Part shown: positions 21,992 to 34,646 of the stretch, one piece after another
Numbering within the stretch: position 1 is the stretch's first letter
Layout: every line of letters begins with the position of its first letter
Assembly: GCA_018287875.1 (NCBI GenBank)
Contig: JAGVVL010000017.1
Span: forward strand, 2,666,001 to 2,730,000
Direction: 5' to 3'
Length of the DNA stretch: 64,000 nt
Source of the DNA: Nigrospora sphaerica
Lineage: Eukaryota; Ascomycota; Sordariomycetes; Amphisphaeriales; Apiosporaceae
Program-made: the position numbers and the translations under genes
The notes under the pieces: generated by a model
The model's database searches: none
What the model was told of the DNA's origin: nothing
What the model saw: only the letters and a program-made list of their open reading frames with translations

Positions 21992-23880
21992 TTACGAAAC
22001 GGGACCTTTCGGGTGCGAGAAGCGAACCCTGCGATCGCTGTGGTGGTCTCCGCTCGAGAGCGAGTGCAGGAAGCTGAAGCTCATGTGGAGCGAGTTGCTC
22101 CGTCGCGCCGAAGGGCGGCGCACCGGTCGCGGCTCCTGGAGGTGGCCCGTCTCGTCCTCGTTGATGGTGGCCAGATCGATACCACCTGGCGTGCGGCTCG
22201 GTGAGTTCGGTGCACTCGTGATGCTGAAGTAGTCGGGCAGTGCCGACGGATCCGTGAAGCTTTGGCTCCGCGGCATGGGCGTGCGCGTGGCCGTGTTGTA
22301 GCTGGGGACCTTGCTGAGCTGCGTCATGTCGTGTTGCTGCTCCTCAGGCGGTGTGCTGTGGCCCGAATCGGGCGAGTGGTGTTCCTCGGCACTCGTCTGC
22401 CGCGAGAGCTCGGTCGAGTGGATTTGTGACGACTCCGCCGTGTGATCCTGCGTGTTTGGCGTCGCATGGCCAGAGAGAGAGCCCGCCGACGTAAAGGATG
22501 TGTTGCGACGAGACGGGTCAAGCGATACGTTTTGAAGGCGCGAAGACAGAGCGGCCGGCGTGACCGCGCCGCTGGCCAACTGATCAAGGTTCTCGTACGA
22601 GCCCGCGCGCGACTGGGCGTAAAAGGGCGTGTTGATGCCGCTTTGCAGCGCGTTGGGCGTCATGATGCCACTGGGATCCACGTCGTCGTAGAGCTGGTCG
22701 AGAACGTGAGCACCGTAGCCCGGCGGCGCCATGTTGCCCTGCTCGTTTTCCGTTGCTGTTTCCTCGCTGGCCTCGGCCGTCACAAGGTTGCCATTGTCGT
22801 CCAGGGCCATGTTGGGCGAGATAAAAATGGTGACGGGCAGGGTGGCCCGCAACTCGGAGGTGTGGCCGTCGGGGTTCTTCAGGGCCACGGTCAGCTTGAG
22901 CTTGTGGCGAATCTTGATTCCTTCCACGGAGCAGTCCTGGAGCAGCTTGGCCAGCGTTTGCGGCAGCGGGAGCTCCTTGTGGACGTTCCAGCCCTCCTGT
23001 CCCGTCTCCTCGATGTTGTCCTGCCAGTGCTCGTCTCTCTTCACTTCGAAGGACCAGTGCGTCACCTCCCGCTCGGCCTTGTGCGTCCTCGGCAGCGACC
23101 CTTGTCCGGGAACCGAAAACTCCTGCATCTCCAGGAGCCTCACGGTAATCTCCCCCATCTCCAAGCCCTTCAGGAGCGGCGTAAATCGCATATCCAAAGG
23201 GACGTGGCTGCCGAAGACGACGGCCTTTTGGGGGATGACGATGGAGTACTCGACCTTGTTGGGCCAGATATTCTCCACACTCATGGCGTGGTTGAACTCG
23301 AGGGCCGACGGGTCCAGGGTGCGGATGATGCGCAGCCGTTTGAAGGCATGGTGGTTCTTGGCGAGCTTGCCTCGCGAGATGGTGGCTTTCAAAAAGTAGC
23401 TGATGCCGGTTTGGTAGAGGCCCTCGACGCTCTCCGGGGTGCTCCCGTCCAGCATGAGCTCAAAGGGCCACTCGTAGTTGCCAGGAGTCAAGATGTGGCT
23501 GTGGTGGTCGTTGCCCTTAACGAATGGCGGCCAGCTGTGCTTGAGGACCGTGGTGGTCCGGTCGATTTTCTGGGTGTGGATCCCAGTAGGCGTCTGTTTG
23601 CCTTCCATCCACGCTATCCGAGAGGTTCCCGTCAATCGCAGGTGAACATCCTCGACCTTGAGGGGCTCCTTGAGACACAGCACCACAACGCCCTTCAGCA
23701 GCTGACCAGACGCCTCGTGGTCGCCGCCGCGGAAGACAATAAAATCATTGTCAAGGCTGCATCCGCGCTGGTTAGAAAACGGCGTGCCGAGGCGGACAGG
23801 GCACCGAGTGCTTACCGGATCTCAAACAGCGTACAGGCGTGCCGGCCGGCCACGGAGATGAAGGGATTAAATGACGGCAT
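21992..23880 (-). CDS. creD: CreD-like alpha-arrestin (ubiquitin-ligase adaptor), two exons
   Basis: Model: complement(join(21992..23756,23816..23880)), 609 residues. Arrestin-related trafficking adaptor that recruits HECT (Rsp5/HulA-type) ubiquitin ligase to permeases; in Aspergillus, creD mutations suppress creC and creB phenotypes in carbon catabolite repression. The ATG at 23880 gives MPSFNPFISVAGRHACTLFE; a 59-bp intron joins IR to LDNDFIVFRGGD, the start of the arrestin N domain. Arrestin N and C domains fill about residues 20-350 (LTGTSRIAWMEG, SYFLKATISRG, VFGSHVPLDMRFTPLLKGLE, IKIRHKLKLTVALKNPDG). A PPxY motif, PPGY, sits at about 366-369 and LPDYF later, both expected WW-domain ligands. 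The Ser/Thr/Pro-rich tail carries many likely phosphosites. It is on the same strand as creC, 6.9 kb away. Symbol is by family resemblance. Confidence 0.9.
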
Positions 23881-26851
23881 GTTGGGGTTTCAGTGGTTCG
23901 CTGCCAGCCAACCGGGGTAAGACGCGGGTGATATGCAGCCAGACGTCAGGTTGCCCAGGTTGGTTGGCGAAGAAGAGAAGAAGAAGAGCAGGTGCCTCTC
24001 CTCTGTGCGTCTGTGTGGCGAACTTGTGGCCGAGACAGGCCGTTGAATGGCAGTTCGGTCTGTGTGCACAGAGGTGACGGTGGTGATAAACGGTGACTCA
24101 GTTGTAGGTTGCTCCAAGAGTAGGTAGGTTGGTACTTATTGACTAAAGTCAAACTTTGAAGCAAGACGGTCGCGTATGGAAGCGAACAATAAAGCGAGCG
24201 AGCGAAGAGTCGAAAGGGCGATCCAGGTGGGACCGGCATCAGTTTTATCTGCCTACGACGGCATTTGGCTGTGCTCAGACGGACGATTATGTACCGGTTG
24301 CGTCCTCGACACGCAAGACGCCGGACCCTGGAATTGGATTGCGACAGATCTAACACGGGCGGAGCGCAGCAAGTCAGCACGCACACACGCCTGCTTAGAC
24401 GCACTTCGCCGCCGCGCATCGGGACTCTGCGATCCCACTTTTTGTCAGTATTTTTTTACACTGGCGAGCCCTGGTTTGCAGGGGGGCGGGCTGGGGAGGG
24501 TACGCGACCAGGACCGGGAAGGGAAGCCAAGGAGGGCTCCTCCGGGAAGCCTACAGAGTGGAAAGGAAGCCGTAGTGGGAAGGCAATGGAAGTGGGTGGT
24601 GATGAGAACGGAGCCCCGTTCTATTTGGACCACAGTGGGGTTCCCGATGAGCGCCTGTCAGAAAAACCCATTCATCGATGGGCGCCCGCCAGCAGGGAAG
24701 CGACAGGGGCTTTTCCCCCTCCACTACCCGCGGCAGGAAGACCGCGCGAGCTTGTTCGTTCGACGGCGAGATGGCGTGACTCGACTGACACGGCGCACGC
24801 TCGCTCGTGCATATGAGACAACTTGTTCATCACACCCCAAACGGCGCCCGCCCGAAAGCCACGCGAAGCCCGACGAAACTCCTTAAGGCTCGCGAGGAGA
24901 GATAAGCAGACGGTGCAAGCTCGTTCCAGCCCTCAGGGGGGGGGGTCGGTCCCATCCTTTGATAACGGTTGGCTCAGGTACAATCCTAATCCTCCCTTGC
25001 CAAAAAACCGCTCACCGTCTGTAAGACCTACTTAATAATAAGTACCTACAAACCGTGTACGAGCCGCTGCACGCCACAGCCTCCAGTTAAACCTCGAACG
25101 CCCAACCCATGGCCCCGTCTCGGTACGGGCAAACAGGCCCGACTGCCCGACCGGGGGGGGGGGGCGTTTCTAGAACACTGTTGTCGTGCGCCGTTTTGAC
25201 CACCATGATCGTTGCATCAGGGGATTAGGGGCTCGAAATTACTTCCTGTTTTGGCCACTGCAGGGCCGCCACGAACGTACCGCCGCACCTGTGCAGAAGA
25301 TACCACACGGAGGCGTGTCACCATGTAATGTGGGTAGTTTGGGGGGAGTATACGCATGCACATGCGCATGCCCGCGCGGGTTGGACACATCACCGCGTGG
25401 AAAAGTCACCTACACCCACTGCCCGTGGCCAAATGGTCGGCTGCTCGTCTACCTGAGCACAGTTGTACTATGCCGCCATCGTGACCCCCTACCGCTCGCA
25501 AGCTATCATAAGATTGATACGACGCACACGGCTCGTCGTACCTAGAGAACGAACGGGCTGGCCAGGTCGGGGGGGGAGTGTGCAGCAAACCGATCTGGCC
25601 CATCGACCGGCTCATTACCGTGAGCTGTTCCACATACGGCATGACGGCGTTGCTTATCTTGAGCATCGTGTGGGCCCCGGCTTAGCACATCGTATAGCAA
25701 GTACCTAGTTCACTTACTTAACCACGGCGAGTAACAGCGTTGGCGCGGGTTGGAAGAGGACGCAATAAGTTACACAAGTACCTGGATGGAGCATGGGCCT
25801 TTCCATCGCACACCATCGCCCAGGCCTACATATCGGGTGTGCAGGTGGGAGAGGGAAGATCGCATGGCGCCACTGCATCGAGCTGCACTGCATCAGGGGT
25901 GCCGGCCGCGCTTTGCGTCCTATTAAGCGGTCGTCGCATACCTCGTGCGCCTGCCCGCATGTGCTGCCCGGGAGATCAATAGCCCGCGCACAAGAGGGAT
26001 CACCAGCACTGGGCTTGGCTCATGTCACCTGGCTGCCTCTTCCAAGTTGTGTGCCCGGCGAGGCAGCTAAACGGCAGAGAGCGCGCTTGATAACAGGCCC
26101 GCCACCACGACAGCCGAAAGGCGACGGAACCGGAGCTACCTCTATTGGTGCGCGGTTGCCCAACGATGGCTGACAGCCTCCAGGGCTCAGCTATCGTCGT
26201 TCAGAGTGGGGGTCATTACCCGTGAACATCCAACGACGGCTGGCCTCGGTACACGCCGCGCTTCAGTCTCGCCAGAGATGGGTATTGGTATACTTTATAC
26301 ATCTGGCTCGCTTCCGGGACGAAACCCTCCTGCCCCCGTGCCGTGGCCCCGCGCTCCCGCGCTCGCATGGAGACCAGTACGGACCCGTACGGTAGCTCAG
26401 ATCCGACACACGCCCTCTTATCGTACGAGCCGAGCGCGGCGAGCCTCGCAGCCCCAGTAGGTTGGCTCGTTGGTCGCCGCGACAGAGGCTCGATTGGCAA
26501 CGTACTGGGTGACGGTCTCGACTGGATCTTCGCGGCGGTCACTGTGTTCCCATTGCTCCACAACACGCCCGAGTCAAAGCCGGCCGCTAGCCGGCCACCC
26601 CTTGAGATAAGCTTGACGGGCAGGCGAGCCAGGGACAAGGGACATGTCACAACCACCAGCCACAAGCCGGCAACCCTATCATGCCCTGCTTTCGCTTCCG
26701 TCAGAGGACCCCACTCCTCCTTGGGAAAACTTGATGGTCTCGCTTTCTGCCCTCTGCTAGAACCCACGTGTGACGACGACGATGTCCCAGCCTCCGTACC
26801 TCCTTCCGGCTGGACGATTCCATCTATGCAGCCCGTCGACTTTGGCAAGCT

Positions 26852-26869
26852 GGGGGGGGGGGGGGGGGG
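26852..26869. repeat. Poly-G run (18 G)
   Basis: An uninterrupted run of 18 G lies within the creD-creC spacer. Such a tract can form quadruplex structures and is a common site of assembly error. Confidence 0.85.
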
Positions 26870-28466
26870 TTGGGTTTGTCAACCGACCGTGTCGTCACAT
26901 GTCGGCTTGGATTTCCCCGACGCGTCCCGAAATACCTCGAGGGGGGCCCGCGTCGGCACTGCGCATCGGCCAGCTTCGACTCTTCCACCCCTGCTACCAC
27001 TGCTGGCAATAAGCGACATTTCCCGAGTGGCCAGCCAGCCTTGCCAGCGATCTGATCTAGTGGGCCGCACTTATGGACCTTCGGGATGGACCGTTTCAGC
27101 AGGGCCATTTGTTTTCACTTCGAGACTTCCCACGTGGGGTCGAGCGGAAGAAAACAGAAAAAAGAAAACGAATACCCCCTGACGCCGACACCGCGACTCC
27201 GACATGCGCATATTTTTTTTTCTCGGACCGTTCGCCGATCTGTTCGCTCGTGGCCCATCCGCTGGTTTAAAGGGGCGTCGACCATTCGCTTGGCACCAAC
27301 CAGTACGAGATTCGACAACCCAGAGTCGGAGCCAAGGGGCCAAGCAGATCATTGGTGGCCAGCGGCATTGGCGAAGGGCCGAATCGAGAGTTTCATTTGG
27401 CTCTCAACGCTAAACACGCAGGTACTTGACGCTAATGAATCTCAACTGTTAGTCATCTCAGCCTCATGAGGGAACTGCTCTCCGCTATCTCATGAGGGTC
27501 CCGTAGCACGTTGGCACTCACTTCGCATGCCCGTCCCCACTGATGGATGAAGGGCCATATCCCGTCAGCCGGGCGTCATGACCATTCCTGGGCTGGCTAG
27601 ACGGTCTGCCCACGACCAGTCATCGTCTTGCTTTCGGCCTTGTCGCGGGCTCTTGACTCGACGCGTACCACCGTCCTCGTGTTCCTCGCAGCGCCGTGGG
27701 CGACTGCGCGTTTCTATCCCGCCGGCATAGCCGCACCTTTTTTACCGCCTATTGCTGGGCGGGGGCCGGCAACTGCGTCTATCGTCGGCGCTACGCGTAT
27801 GGATCGGGGACCACTCCCAGACTGCCGCGTACATATCGGCCTGGCCAGATTCCCAAGCGGCCCAGTCAACCGGCGTCCTTGGGACAAAGGGCCCCGGCGA
27901 ACACCAACTTTTGTCTCCTTGGTGCAAACTAGTCGTACGTGCTATACTGAGCCTAAATGTGGCAGACTCCGCTCCGAGAAAACAGACCGACAGGGCTCAT
28001 TGACGCCCAACCCGGCATCAGCCATTGTGAAGGGGGGCTCGATCCTGTATGTAGGTACCCATCCCACGCACTCCGTGCTAGTGCCGAGTTCCACAGCAAA
28101 GTCGGGTCTCGCATCGGTCAACCAGGCTGTGATCTTGCCAGGCAGACATGCAGGTTAACGGCGATGCAGTGCGTTGAAGTGGCTACCTACGTGCGGAGTA
28201 TGCGCCGAGCATATTACTTACGACCGACGCTGTGCTCAGTGGCGGGTATTCATGCTCAACTGGGTCGGTGTGTGCAGTCTCGCAGTGTGTCCTCCGTAGG
28301 CCTGCATCCGGACTGGCCTGAGTCAAGATGCTACTATACTTTCTGTGCCGGGATATTTCCGGGCGGGCCGGTGCGAGCCCTACCGCTGATCATGGCGGAT
28401 TTGGCAGCACATGGATCACATCTCTTCGCTCGTCGTCTCGCCGCGGCCACTAGGGCACGCTCAGGT

Positions 28467-28486
28467 CCCCCCCCCCCCCCCCCCCC
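28467..28486. repeat. Poly-C run (20 C)
   Basis: An uninterrupted run of 20 C lies 1.6 kb from the poly-G run, giving a G-rich tract on the opposite strand. The exact length is probably unreliable in assembly. Confidence 0.85.
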
Positions 28487-28826
28487 TTCGCGGTGGCGAC
28501 TTGCCACACTAACGACCACAAACGTATTGCCGTAGTGGGCAACCCGGGCAGGACGTACGTACGGTCCGGCATGCGCCACACCCCTCTCGCGATGCAGGCA
28601 GTGCACCCCTTGCGGCACTTGGCGAGGCGGCGAGGGGCAGAGGGGCGCCGGACCTGAGCACCGCCGCCGCCGGAAGGGTGGTCCTCTTTCAGCTGCCGGC
28701 ATATCTTTCCCGCTCCATCATCCTCTGTCGAGACCACAATTATCTGCATACAAGCTACCCTTGGGTAGCGTGGCTGGTTTTGCCCATGCGGGAAGGGGGG
28801 TGTAGGGGAGGGACCGCCGCCGAGGG

Positions 28827-28843
28827 AAAAAAAAAAAAAAAAA
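28827..28843. repeat. Poly-A run (17 A)
   Basis: A 17-base A tract immediately follows GC-rich sequence (CCGCCGAGGG). It is not adjacent to any recognisable retroelement. Confidence 0.8.
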
Positions 28844-29248
28844 GCTACCACCTGCCCTCCTCGTCTCTTCCCCGTCCCTGGCCTTCTTGCCGTCCGCAAG
28901 GCCGGGCGGCCGGGGAAGGGCGCGCGTAAACCGCGGGGATCCCCAGGACGCGTAAGTCACGCCGGAGTCATGCCATTTCGGAAGGATGGCCGGCGTTCCA
29001 AATTTTCTGTCTTTTTTCCCGCGCAAGTCTGGGAGGCGGCCAGGCCCTTCTCCCCCCCTTCAAGGAGCCCGCGTCGGCCGTGCTGGCGCTGGCGTTGCCC
29101 TCCATCATCATCCCAACTCGTCAAAGCCGCCGGGGTTGGCCCCGTTCGGTCCTTCACTCAAGCCCGAGGCCCGACGCACACAGACACGCGGCGGCGGCGT
29201 CGACGGAACGATCGATGAGCAGAACAGGCGGTTGTGTTTTTACTATTC

Positions 29249-29266
29249 TTTTTTTTTTTTTTTTTT
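29249..29266. repeat. Poly-T run (18 T)
   Basis: An 18-base T tract lies within a longer pyrimidine-rich stretch (29238-29290) of the kind seen in fungal promoters and 5' UTRs. Confidence 0.8.
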
Positions 29267-30238
29267 CACTCTTTCCCTCCTTGTTCATTGTCTGTAGGTC
29301 GAACTCACTTCTCCGCACACGGGGAGCTCCGCCTGTTCCCGAGAACAACAACCTGCTTTCCTCTTTCCTGCCGAGCAGTCCCGGGCTGCAGCCCCATCGT
29401 ATGATGGGCCGATGAACGGGAACCGGCGGTCGTATGTTTTTCCCCACGTCGCTCGATGGAAGTCCCTTCTCCCTCATACCCCACCGCCCCAGGAACGCCA
29501 ATGTTGTCGCTTTCTGCCGGTATAGGGAGTCGATCCCCCTCTCCTCGTAGGTGGCTCATAGGTAGCCCGCCGCCTTGGGGGTGTATATGCATCGTGGACA
29601 ACGACTCCGCTGCTCTGCCTCGTTGACACGTTGGCCACGCACTCACCACAGCCCCTTTATCCCCTCTTTTTTCTTCGTGGCAAGCCTCGTGTCACATTCG
29701 CGTGTTTTCTCACCCCTATGTCTGTTGCATTGTCTCTTTCACCGAGTCTGTGTGTGTATGGTCTGCCACTCCGTGATCAAAGAGGCTCCATCCATCGTAG
29801 CGACGCGGAACCGAGCCGCCGTAACGGGCAGTTCCTCGCGGCTTTTACTCGTAGTTCTTTTGAAAAGCATCTCGGTCCATAATTATTCGGTACCGGTAAA
29901 CAACCCCATCTTAGATGGCGAGGTGGACGAGGGGGGAATGGGGGTTCGATCTCGGCGCCGTCTCGGCGCAATCTGATCTGGAGTAGAGGCGAGACTCGTC
30001 GAGATCCGTTCAAGGTGTGCAGTTTTTTGTGTACCGCCGCCCGCGTCGTCTCGTCCTTCAAAAACGCTGGAACCTTGCGAGTGTTGGTGAAACCGGGCCG
30101 TGGGCCGTTCTTTACTTGTTTTCCCCCTCTCCGTTTCTGACAATGTTTCGTCTGATCTGGATGACAAAAGCGTAAGTCTGCCGATGGAATCTCAGCAAAC
30201 GCGTACGCTCTACGTCAAGGCGAGCACGAAGCCACAAC

Positions 30239-30266
30239 CTTCTCTCTCTCTCTCTCTCTCTCTCTC
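30239..30266. repeat. CT dinucleotide microsatellite
   Basis: About 14 CT units, continuing as an imperfect CTCC/CT-rich tract to about 30298. It lies about 550 bp beyond the creC stop codon. Such tracts are often nucleosome-depleted and could serve a plus-strand promoter, but no plus-strand gene is seen. Confidence 0.85.
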
Positions 30267-30818
30267 CCTTTCTCCCTTCCCCTCTCTCCATCTCCATCTG
30301 TGACTCTATCTCTATTAGCTCGAGCAGTCAAGTCCACCCGAGCCAATGGGCGAGACCCATGGAGGAAACGAGGCGTCGCCACATATTTGATTGTATATTG
30401 CAATGACATAATGCGTGGGTGGGTTGCGTTACCATCTCACTAAACGCCGCTCGCGTCCTAGCATACATGAATATTGGGCTTCCGAGGTTCCTCGTGGAAG
30501 CAGCCATGAGCATGAGGTGCCCCATGGACGTAAGAGGGGGGGGGGTGATGGACTGTTTATTGAAATATAGAAAATCTTCTGTGGCTTCTGTCCTACACGC
30601 TCCCTCGTCCCATCCTCCTGCGAGACGAGGACTGAGGATACTTAACGTCCTGCCGTTCCACCAAAATAGGCAGGGGTACCGCTAGACTGAATCGCTGCTT
30701 TGGACTGCACTGTAGCGTACCTGCGAACACCAAGACTGTCGACCGCGGAATTAATGCTCGTGGTCTCATAGGAAATGCACACAGTAAACTCCTAACACCA
30801 GTTATTGCTCCTGGATGG

Positions 30819-32979
30819 TCACGATGCGGCATTCTCAGCCTGCGTCGAGTTGTCCAGGGGCCTGCTCCATGTGCGCAAGTGGCCTATCCGAACCCCTCCG
30901 GTCAGCAACTAAAACCGCCAGAATAACTCCTCCTGGAACCATCAACTTACCTGTCTTGGAGCTGGTTACGATAGATTCGGGCGTGAACTCAAGCCAGCAC
31001 AGAGGATCCTTGTCCGCCTTCTTGCTCAAGACAGGCGGAATGATGGCTGTCATTGACCGCGCTTCAACCGGGTGATTGATGCCGTCGTCGTCGTCTCCGT
31101 CACCAACCGAAAAGCCCGAGTTGGACCGGAGCCTACTTGTGGTCGTTCCTTGGGTTTCCGCGCGCTGCAGATTCGTAGTGCGCGACGAGATCGAACCCCG
31201 GTGTCGGGCCGATGTCTAATGGAAGTCAATATCTCAGTACCGCTCGACCAGGTTCGAGAAACCCAACCAAGATGAAGGCGGCAACTTACGGCTTTCGGAC
31301 GGTGAAGCATGCCGACATTGAAATCCCACAGACACAAACGGCAGTCCTCGCCGACACTGCCGAAACGGTAGTTCTTCTCGTCGCATCTCCACAGATCAAA
31401 AGCTACCGATGTGACCCACGACTGATGACCCTGGGCGCGGGCAATGAGTCTCTTTTCCGGCGCGCACCAGATTGAGATCAAATCATCCTGTCCTCCTGTT
31501 ACCACGTACTTGCCATCTGGCGACCAGCACACACAGGTGAGTCCTCCGTAGTAAGCATTGAACAAGTTCAAAAGCCTTCAACCCCGGGTCAGCTGGGCAT
31601 GTGCGTGAACAGGTATTTTAACTTACTCCTCTTTCAAGTAGTCAATAATACGAAGGGTACCGTCCTCGGAGACAACTGCTAGATGGCGGTTGTCGGGCGA
31701 AAAGGAGAATGCGTTGATCCGTTGGTTGGACAGTTTCCAGATAGCGACGGGGTTCGCTTTCTGGTTCTTGGAATGAACCGATTTGCGCACCTGCATCCGG
31801 GTCAGGCTCGGGCGATCGGAGCCTTCGCCATCTGCGCCATTGTTGAGCTCCTCCTCTTCGGGGAGGAACGCGGCGTCTTCCTTTTCCTTGTCGTATACCA
31901 CCAGCGAGCCGTCCATATGGGCAGCCATGAACAGGTTCTCAGAGCCAGGTATCCATCGAATTTCGGAAACGGGAGTCTTGTTAATGAGACCCTATGATTC
32001 CATGTCAGTGATGAAACGGCTGGGAATGCCGAAAAGCGCGCGCCATACGTTCTTATTCAGTCTCGTATATCGCTGAGACACCGGCTCCCACCAGATGATC
32101 TCTCCAGTCGAGAAGCCCATGATGAGATCAATATGCGACAACGACCTTGTGACCATGTTGACATCATGGCAAAGGCAATGCGCCTTAGTGAACAAAATCT
32201 TGGTCAAGTAATCTGTCTTGTTGGCTGACGAAAGGTCTAGCCATTGGAAAGCACGGTTAATGTTGGCAAAGGCGAAAAGACCGTCTGCCGGGCGATCCGC
32301 AAGCTTCTTAGAGAATGTTTCATTGATGATAACGCGCGATATGAACGACGAGTTGCTCTTAGTCATGTTGTTCTTGGGTTTGCGTTTCTTGTTGGGGTCC
32401 TTCGTCTTCTCGGGCGCCAGCAACGCGTTGCCCTCGCCGAAAGCCGGCACGGAGGCGACGGTCAAGGATGTAGGTCCGTCGCTGAGGGAAGTGCCGTGGC
32501 CCTCACCGTCGCTGCTGAGCTTGACATCATGAGAGGAACGGCCCTCGTTCGGATGTTCGGCAATGCTGGGCGAAAGGGTTGTGGTGGAGGCGAGACGGAA
32601 GAAAGCCGGCGGTGGTGCGCGCACGTCCAAGCTGAGCAGTGACACGCGCGTTCCCGCTGTCGCCGGCTGAGGAGTTGTGGCCAGCGGATTGGGGTTCACG
32701 ACGGGGGCCTCGGAGGGATGGGGAGGCGGCGTCGCGAGGAGCAAGTCTTCCTTGAGCACATATGTGCCCTCGCCAACGAGGAACTGGTCTTCGGGGTTCG
32801 ATAACTGGTTATTCGTTTCGATCATGGGCGAGGCATGGCCGGCGGCCAGGGCGGCATTGTAAGCCGCTTGCGTTGGGTAACGCGGCGGGGGCGGGAGAAC
32901 ACTGGCGCGCGTTCGTCAGTCGTCCAGGGCTTCACATGGACCCATGGCAGAGAAAGAAACGCAGGTCATCTTACAACAT
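30819..32979 (-). CDS. creC: CreC WD40 protein (CreB deubiquitinase partner), six exons
   Basis: Model: complement(join(30819..30883,30951..31215,31290..31575,31627..31991,32049..32901,32975..32979)), 612 residues. In Aspergillus the WD40 protein CreC stabilises and activates the deubiquitinase CreB, which acts in carbon catabolite repression. Exon 1 is only 5 nt (ATGTT), placed because it restores [11 protein letters not shown], the family N-terminus, with a CACC context before the ATG. Introns of 73, 57, 51, 74 and 67 bp are all GT-AG and frame-exact. Seen: a Pro/Ser-rich N-terminus, then repeats around [71 protein letters not shown], an internal Ser/Arg/Asp-rich insert ([12 protein letters not shown]...GDGDDDDG), and a last blade ending [13 protein letters not shown]. 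It is divergent from gem1. Confidence 0.94.
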
Positions 32980-34646
32980 GGTGGGGGGTCGGCGTGTTTA
33001 GAGGGTTTGCGGTGTGTTCTCGTGATAATGCGCCAATATAGATGCTGCGCGTGTGTTGGCCCTAGTCTGAAGCTTCTGCAGTCTTAGACCATAGCCCGCG
33101 AGATGTCGCGATCGCAAAGGGAAGGACCAGGCCAGCGGCATGAACGAGGCGCGGTGGTTTCGATGCGCCGTCGTTGAACGTCGGTCGTTCCGTGTTTCGG
33201 CTCCTAGGTCGCGTCGCCGCACGGGGTTGAAGTTGGTACGGAGAAGCAGGCCGCTAGCTAGGAACAGACAGCCCCGGGATAGTGCGATAAAGAGGAAGAA
33301 GGCGAACGTTGGCTACGAGGGCCGAAGGAATGAGGTCGGAAGCAAGGTACGAATCCCGTTTGTCATCGGAGAGACGGTAGCCCCATCAGCAACAGGGGGG
33401 TTTTGCCTGCCAACATGGGAGGTCGGCTGGGATCAGTCGCGAGGGAGTGTGGGGTAATAAGGCGCGGATGAGGGGAAGCGGGTGAGGCAGGCGTAGCTGG
33501 AGGTCGGAAATAGACCTTGCCAACCGATACTCGAGCTGGAAGCACATGAACGTATCCTAGACCGAGGATTAAGGATTCGGCCCCTGGTAACGGATACATC
33601 CTGGAGGTATGTGAGTGTGTGTACTATTGGAAGTTGGTATACATCGAACCTACTTGGTAGATGCAGGGCAGATGCGACCTCAACGAATGACGGGCTTAGG
33701 TACGGGGAAAAGCAGTTCTGGTCTGGGTATAGTAGGTACCTGGCTCGGCCGACATGGCGGGAGACGAACCAACGGCAGGGCTTCTACTTGTATCCTGACC
33801 TCTTCCCGTCTACCCATCCATCCACGTGCTTCCTTCCATCCATCATCCACTCAGACATCCATCCTCCACATGGACACCAGACGCGGCAAGCGGCTGTCAA
33901 AGTCCGCTATGGACCCCACTCGGTCGCGATGCACAAAGAGCGACGGCTATTTAACATAGTGCATCCAATGCGATCGATTTGCCTGATCCATCCCCGTATG
34001 GTTCATATGTACGGAGTACCAGCTGCGTTAACGGTATGGTCGGAAGCGAGGTCGGGCTCGCTCCCAGGCTCGGGCGGTGGCCACCGGAAAAATGTACCCA
34101 TCTCCATTCCATTGCACTCGAGTACATAACATCGGGGGCTGTGGCCAGTCTCCAACAACTGTCGAGGCTATGAGTGCTAGCCAAAGCTACTAGGGACGGG
34201 CTAAAAGCATCCCCATCCCATCCCGTGCTGACTGCACGACTACTACCTCACCGCACTCGCCGCACAGCAAAGACCCCGGCACCCGGGAGCGATCGCCAAC
34301 TCCTCTCCAACTCCAAACCACGCCAAGTCGCTCCTCAGCCAATGACTCGGCCACCCTCACCCGCCCACGACCTCCGATAAGCCGTCACTCGCAAAGACAT
34401 ATACGCACCTGTCGCCCCGCCGCGGGCTTTTGCTCCAGGTTGTTTGCTGCGACGTCGTCGACAGGCCGAAGCCGCCGCCATCAAGGTCCACCGAACCCTG
34501 CTATTCCCGCTGCTTGTGCCTTTTGGTTTTGCGCCGCAGGGCCTTGGCTGCTCGTCCCGTCGCCCCCGAAACCTTCTGCTCCTTAGACCCCGGGAATGGC
34601 ATCATAGTGAAGCCGCCGGCTCTCTGCCCTTCGTGCTCTTAACACA
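32980..34646. other. Bidirectional promoter region, creC / gem1
   Basis: 1.67 kb lies between the divergent start codons. No coding sequence is supported. CATCCAT-type pyrimidine repeats near 33815-33870 and C/T-rich sequence before gem1 are promoter-like. Confidence 0.55.

Larger units (their letters stand above)
23881..30818. other. 6.9-kb region between creD and creC without a supported gene
   Basis: This is both the region upstream of creD and the region beyond the creC stop. I found no frame with a domain, signal peptide or consistent splice pattern. The longest frame (26343-27182, +) is 279 codons of low-quality Pro/Arg/Ser-rich sequence containing a poly-G run. The region is rich in homopolymers and pyrimidine tracts (annotated separately). 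It may hold long 5' UTR, non-coding RNA or a very diverged gene; the sequence alone cannot decide. Confidence 0.5.

Noticed and set aside
26343..27182. 279-codon frame in the creD-creC spacer
   Set aside because: Pro/Arg/Ser-rich with a poly-Gly tract from an 18-G run, no domain, no supporting splice pattern.
31160..31250. tRNA-like A-box (TGGTCGAGCGG) and B-box (GGGTTCGATCTC) words on the minus strand
   Set aside because: T-stem and acceptor stem do not pair, and the stretch is creC intron 4 followed by exon 5 (RHRGSISSR).
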